From: Acidobacteriaceae bacterium
Lineage (GTDB): Bacteria; Acidobacteriota; Terriglobia; Terriglobales; SbA1
Direction of reading: 5' to 3'
Assembly (NCBI GenBank): GCA_003156615.1
Contig: PMHI01000244.1
Coordinates: 3,895-11,338 of the forward strand
Length of the DNA stretch: 7,444 bases
The notes under the pieces were generated by a model. It was not told where the DNA came from. It did not search any database and saw nothing but the letters and a program-made list of their open reading frames with translations. The translations under genes were made by a program, and so were the position numbers. Shown here in pieces: positions 6,271-7,444 of this stretch (positions are counted from its first letter, which is position 1; each line of letters starts with the position of its first letter).

Positions 6271-6276
6271 ATTCTA
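6271..6276 (-). promoter_or_regulatory. candidate -10 element (TAGAAT) of the tRNA-Pro gene
   Basis: TAGAAT on the minus strand matches five of six -10 bases and ends 18 bases before the mature tRNA 5' end, the normal distance for a short processed leader. The -35 region is poor (AGTAAC at 17 bases). Confidence 0.4.
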
Positions 6277-6338
6277 AAGTACTTTCGAACGCCGTTACTA
6301 CCGCGAACCATCATTTTTTTCCTCAAAGTGTCAAAACC

Positions 6339-6437
6339 GAGCATGATCGTGCTCACTGCACGGTCACCGAGTCAGAATGCGCACCTGCTTTTTCAGCAGG
6401 CATCACGTTGGCACGGCGGTTGAGCACTGTTGCTCAG
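6339..6437. repeat. three inverted repeats in a gene-free stretch between the MocR gene and the tRNA
   Basis: The region 6253-6508 has no convincing gene. It contains GAGCA-TGATCG-TGCTC (6339-6354, with GATC at its centre), CCTGCT-TTTTC-AGCAGG (6384-6400) and TGAGCA-CTGT-TGCTCA (6422-6437). All three carry AGCA/TGCT at or near the stem. They follow the end of the MocR gene on the minus strand, but none has a T-run after it, so their role as terminators is unproven. Confidence 0.4.
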
Positions 6438-6508
6438 ACGGCGGCAAAGCTGCACAAGGGAGCTCGGTTGGCACCTCGTTCCGGAACTTCTCGAAAGCCG
6501 TGTTTGGA

Positions 6509-7444
6509 TTATGTGGCTTTTACGCTCATCCTGAGTTTGCGTATGCCATCGTGAATCTGGCGTGTGTTCGCGCCCCCATAGCCGAGAATCAGGCCTGGTC
6601 TCGCCGGTGATTTCAAGTAGCATGTAGACAACGGCATTGCAGAAATGCCGTTCTGGGCAGCCCTTTTAGAAACCGCGACGTCGTCGATTTGTGGGGGCAG
6701 CAGCGCCACCAGATGCATCCCCGCTTCGGCGCCAATTACCTCGAGCATATCTCCCATCTGAATCTGAATCGCCTTTACCAGCGCCCTTCGCCTTTCCATA
6801 TACAGGACGCGCATGCGACGTATATGGCGAGCGAAGTGTCCCTCGCGGATAAAATCGGTCATGACCGCCTGGTAGAGAGTCGATGAAAAGATGTCAGCGG
6901 CATCTCGAGCGGACGCGAAAGCGGGCACCACGTCCGGGGGGACAACCACGTAGCCCATGCGTAAAGCGGGAAACATGACTTTGCTGAAGGTCCCGACATA
7001 AATGACCCTCGCATCCGTGTCCAGACCTTGCAGCGAGGCGACGGGCCGGCTTCCAAACCGATACTCGCTGTCGTAGTCGTCCTCAACGATCCAAACCCCG
7101 GTGCGCGCTGCCCAATCGAGGAGAAGCATACGACGCGCGGCGCTCATGGTGGCGCCCAGCGGATATTGGTGCGAAGGCGTGACATAGACAGCACGCCCGT
7201 CGCGCCCTCTACGGACGATCTCGGCGATGTCGATGCCCTCGTCGTCAACTGGAACCGGTATCAGCTGAGCGCCGGCCGTCATGAAAGCCTGGCGCGCGCC
7301 CGGGTAGCCCGGCTCTTCCGTCCAGACCCGATCTTTGGGATTCAACAGAACGTGTGCGGAAAGCTGCAAGCCCTGTTGTGACCCGGTCGTCACCAGAATC
7401 TGCGACGGCTGGCATCGGACCCCGCGAACTGCGCCTAGATATTC
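6509..7444 (-). CDS. MocR-type GntR-family regulator, aminotransferase-like domain (N-terminus outside the window)
   Basis: The frame is open through the right edge and gives 311 residues of a fold-type I PLP domain, with a natural stop at 6509. The sequence entering at the edge (EYLGAVRGVRCQPSQILVTT) matches the usual start of this domain, so a GTG at 7393 is internal and not the true start. Landmarks are the phosphate-loop TTGSQQG (19-25), TPSHQYPLGATMS (90-101), the pyridine-contacting EDDYDSE (121-127), the Schiff-base lysine in GTFSK (Lys155) and RMGY (162-165). The C-terminal ending, PGLILGYGG and on, is typical of MocR proteins. MocR regulators join a winged-helix DNA-binding domain to this domain and sense PLP or an amino-compound adduct; examples are PdxR and GabR. 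The DNA-binding part and probable target genes are outside the window. A stand-alone class I aminotransferase is possible, but the motifs favour MocR. Confidence 0.88.
   Translation of the reverse strand, partial: EYLGAVRGVRCQPSQILVTTGSQQGLQLSAHVLLNPKDRVWTEEPGYPGARQAFMTAGAQLIPVPVDDEGIDIAEIVRRGRDGRAVYVTPSHQYPLGATMSAARRMLLLDWAARTGVWIVEDDYDSEYRFGSRPVASLQGLDTDARVIYVGTFSKVMFPALRMGYVVVPPDVVPAFASARDAADIFSSTLYQAVMTDFIREGHFARHIRRMRVLYMERRRALVKAIQIQMGDMLEVIGAEAGMHLVALLPPQIDDVAVSKRAAQNGISAMPLSTCYLKSPARPGLILGYGGANTRQIHDGIRKLRMSVKAT

Noticed and set aside
6329..6334. minus-strand TTGACA as the -35 of the tRNA promoter
   Set aside because: It is 52 bases from the TAGAAT candidate, and no -10-like hexamer lies 16-18 bases from it.
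6225..6554. 109-codon plus-strand frame between the tRNA and the MocR gene
   Set aside because: It overlaps both the tRNA and the MocR coding end and has low-information composition with no ribosome site that I can see.

Overview
The window looks like chromosomal DNA from a GC-rich (by eye near 58-60 percent), free-living bacterium. The gene set (secreted YVTN and LVIVD beta-propellers with bacterial Ig-like domains, a COG1064-type zinc alcohol dehydrogenase, a MocR-type regulator) and the protein style fit an acidobacterial (Terriglobia-like) genome. This placement is inference from protein character, not from a marker gene.

Layout from left to right. An ABC-F ATPase on the minus strand (1-721) runs off the left edge. 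A Nudix hydrolase (774-1295, minus) lies directly upstream of it, and the two are probably co-transcribed. A divergent control region (1296-1590) carries a short palindrome, candidate promoter elements for both directions and a 15-base inverted repeat in the leader of the next gene. A zinc-dependent alcohol dehydrogenase follows (1591-2571, plus, probable TTG start). It converges, with a 25-base gap, on a two-gene minus-strand operon. That operon is read from a YncE-like YVTN propeller (4788-6023 as the outer frame; the real start may be a CTG at 5924) into a 717-residue secreted protein with three Ig-like domains and an LVIVD-repeat propeller (2597-4750). A tRNA-Pro(TGG) gene with an encoded CCA end lies at 6176-6252 (minus). 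After 256 gene-free bases holding three perfect hairpins comes the PLP-binding aminotransferase-like domain of a MocR/GntR regulator (6509-7444, minus), whose N-terminus lies beyond the right edge.

How the genes may work together. The ABC-F/Nudix pair and the tRNA are housekeeping-type genes. The two propeller genes are the distinctive unit: both products appear exported, share strand and close spacing, and have similar GGAGG-type ribosome binding sites. They probably act together in the periplasm or at the cell surface, but the sequence does not name a substrate. The alcohol dehydrogenase and the MocR regulator have no obvious partner in the window. I found no mobile element, CRISPR array, phage gene or clear defence system, and no compelling new multi-gene system. 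The best leads are the propeller pair (a regularly spaced histidine set, a Cys/Met/His-rich stretch and a possible CTG start) and the structured leader of the dehydrogenase gene.
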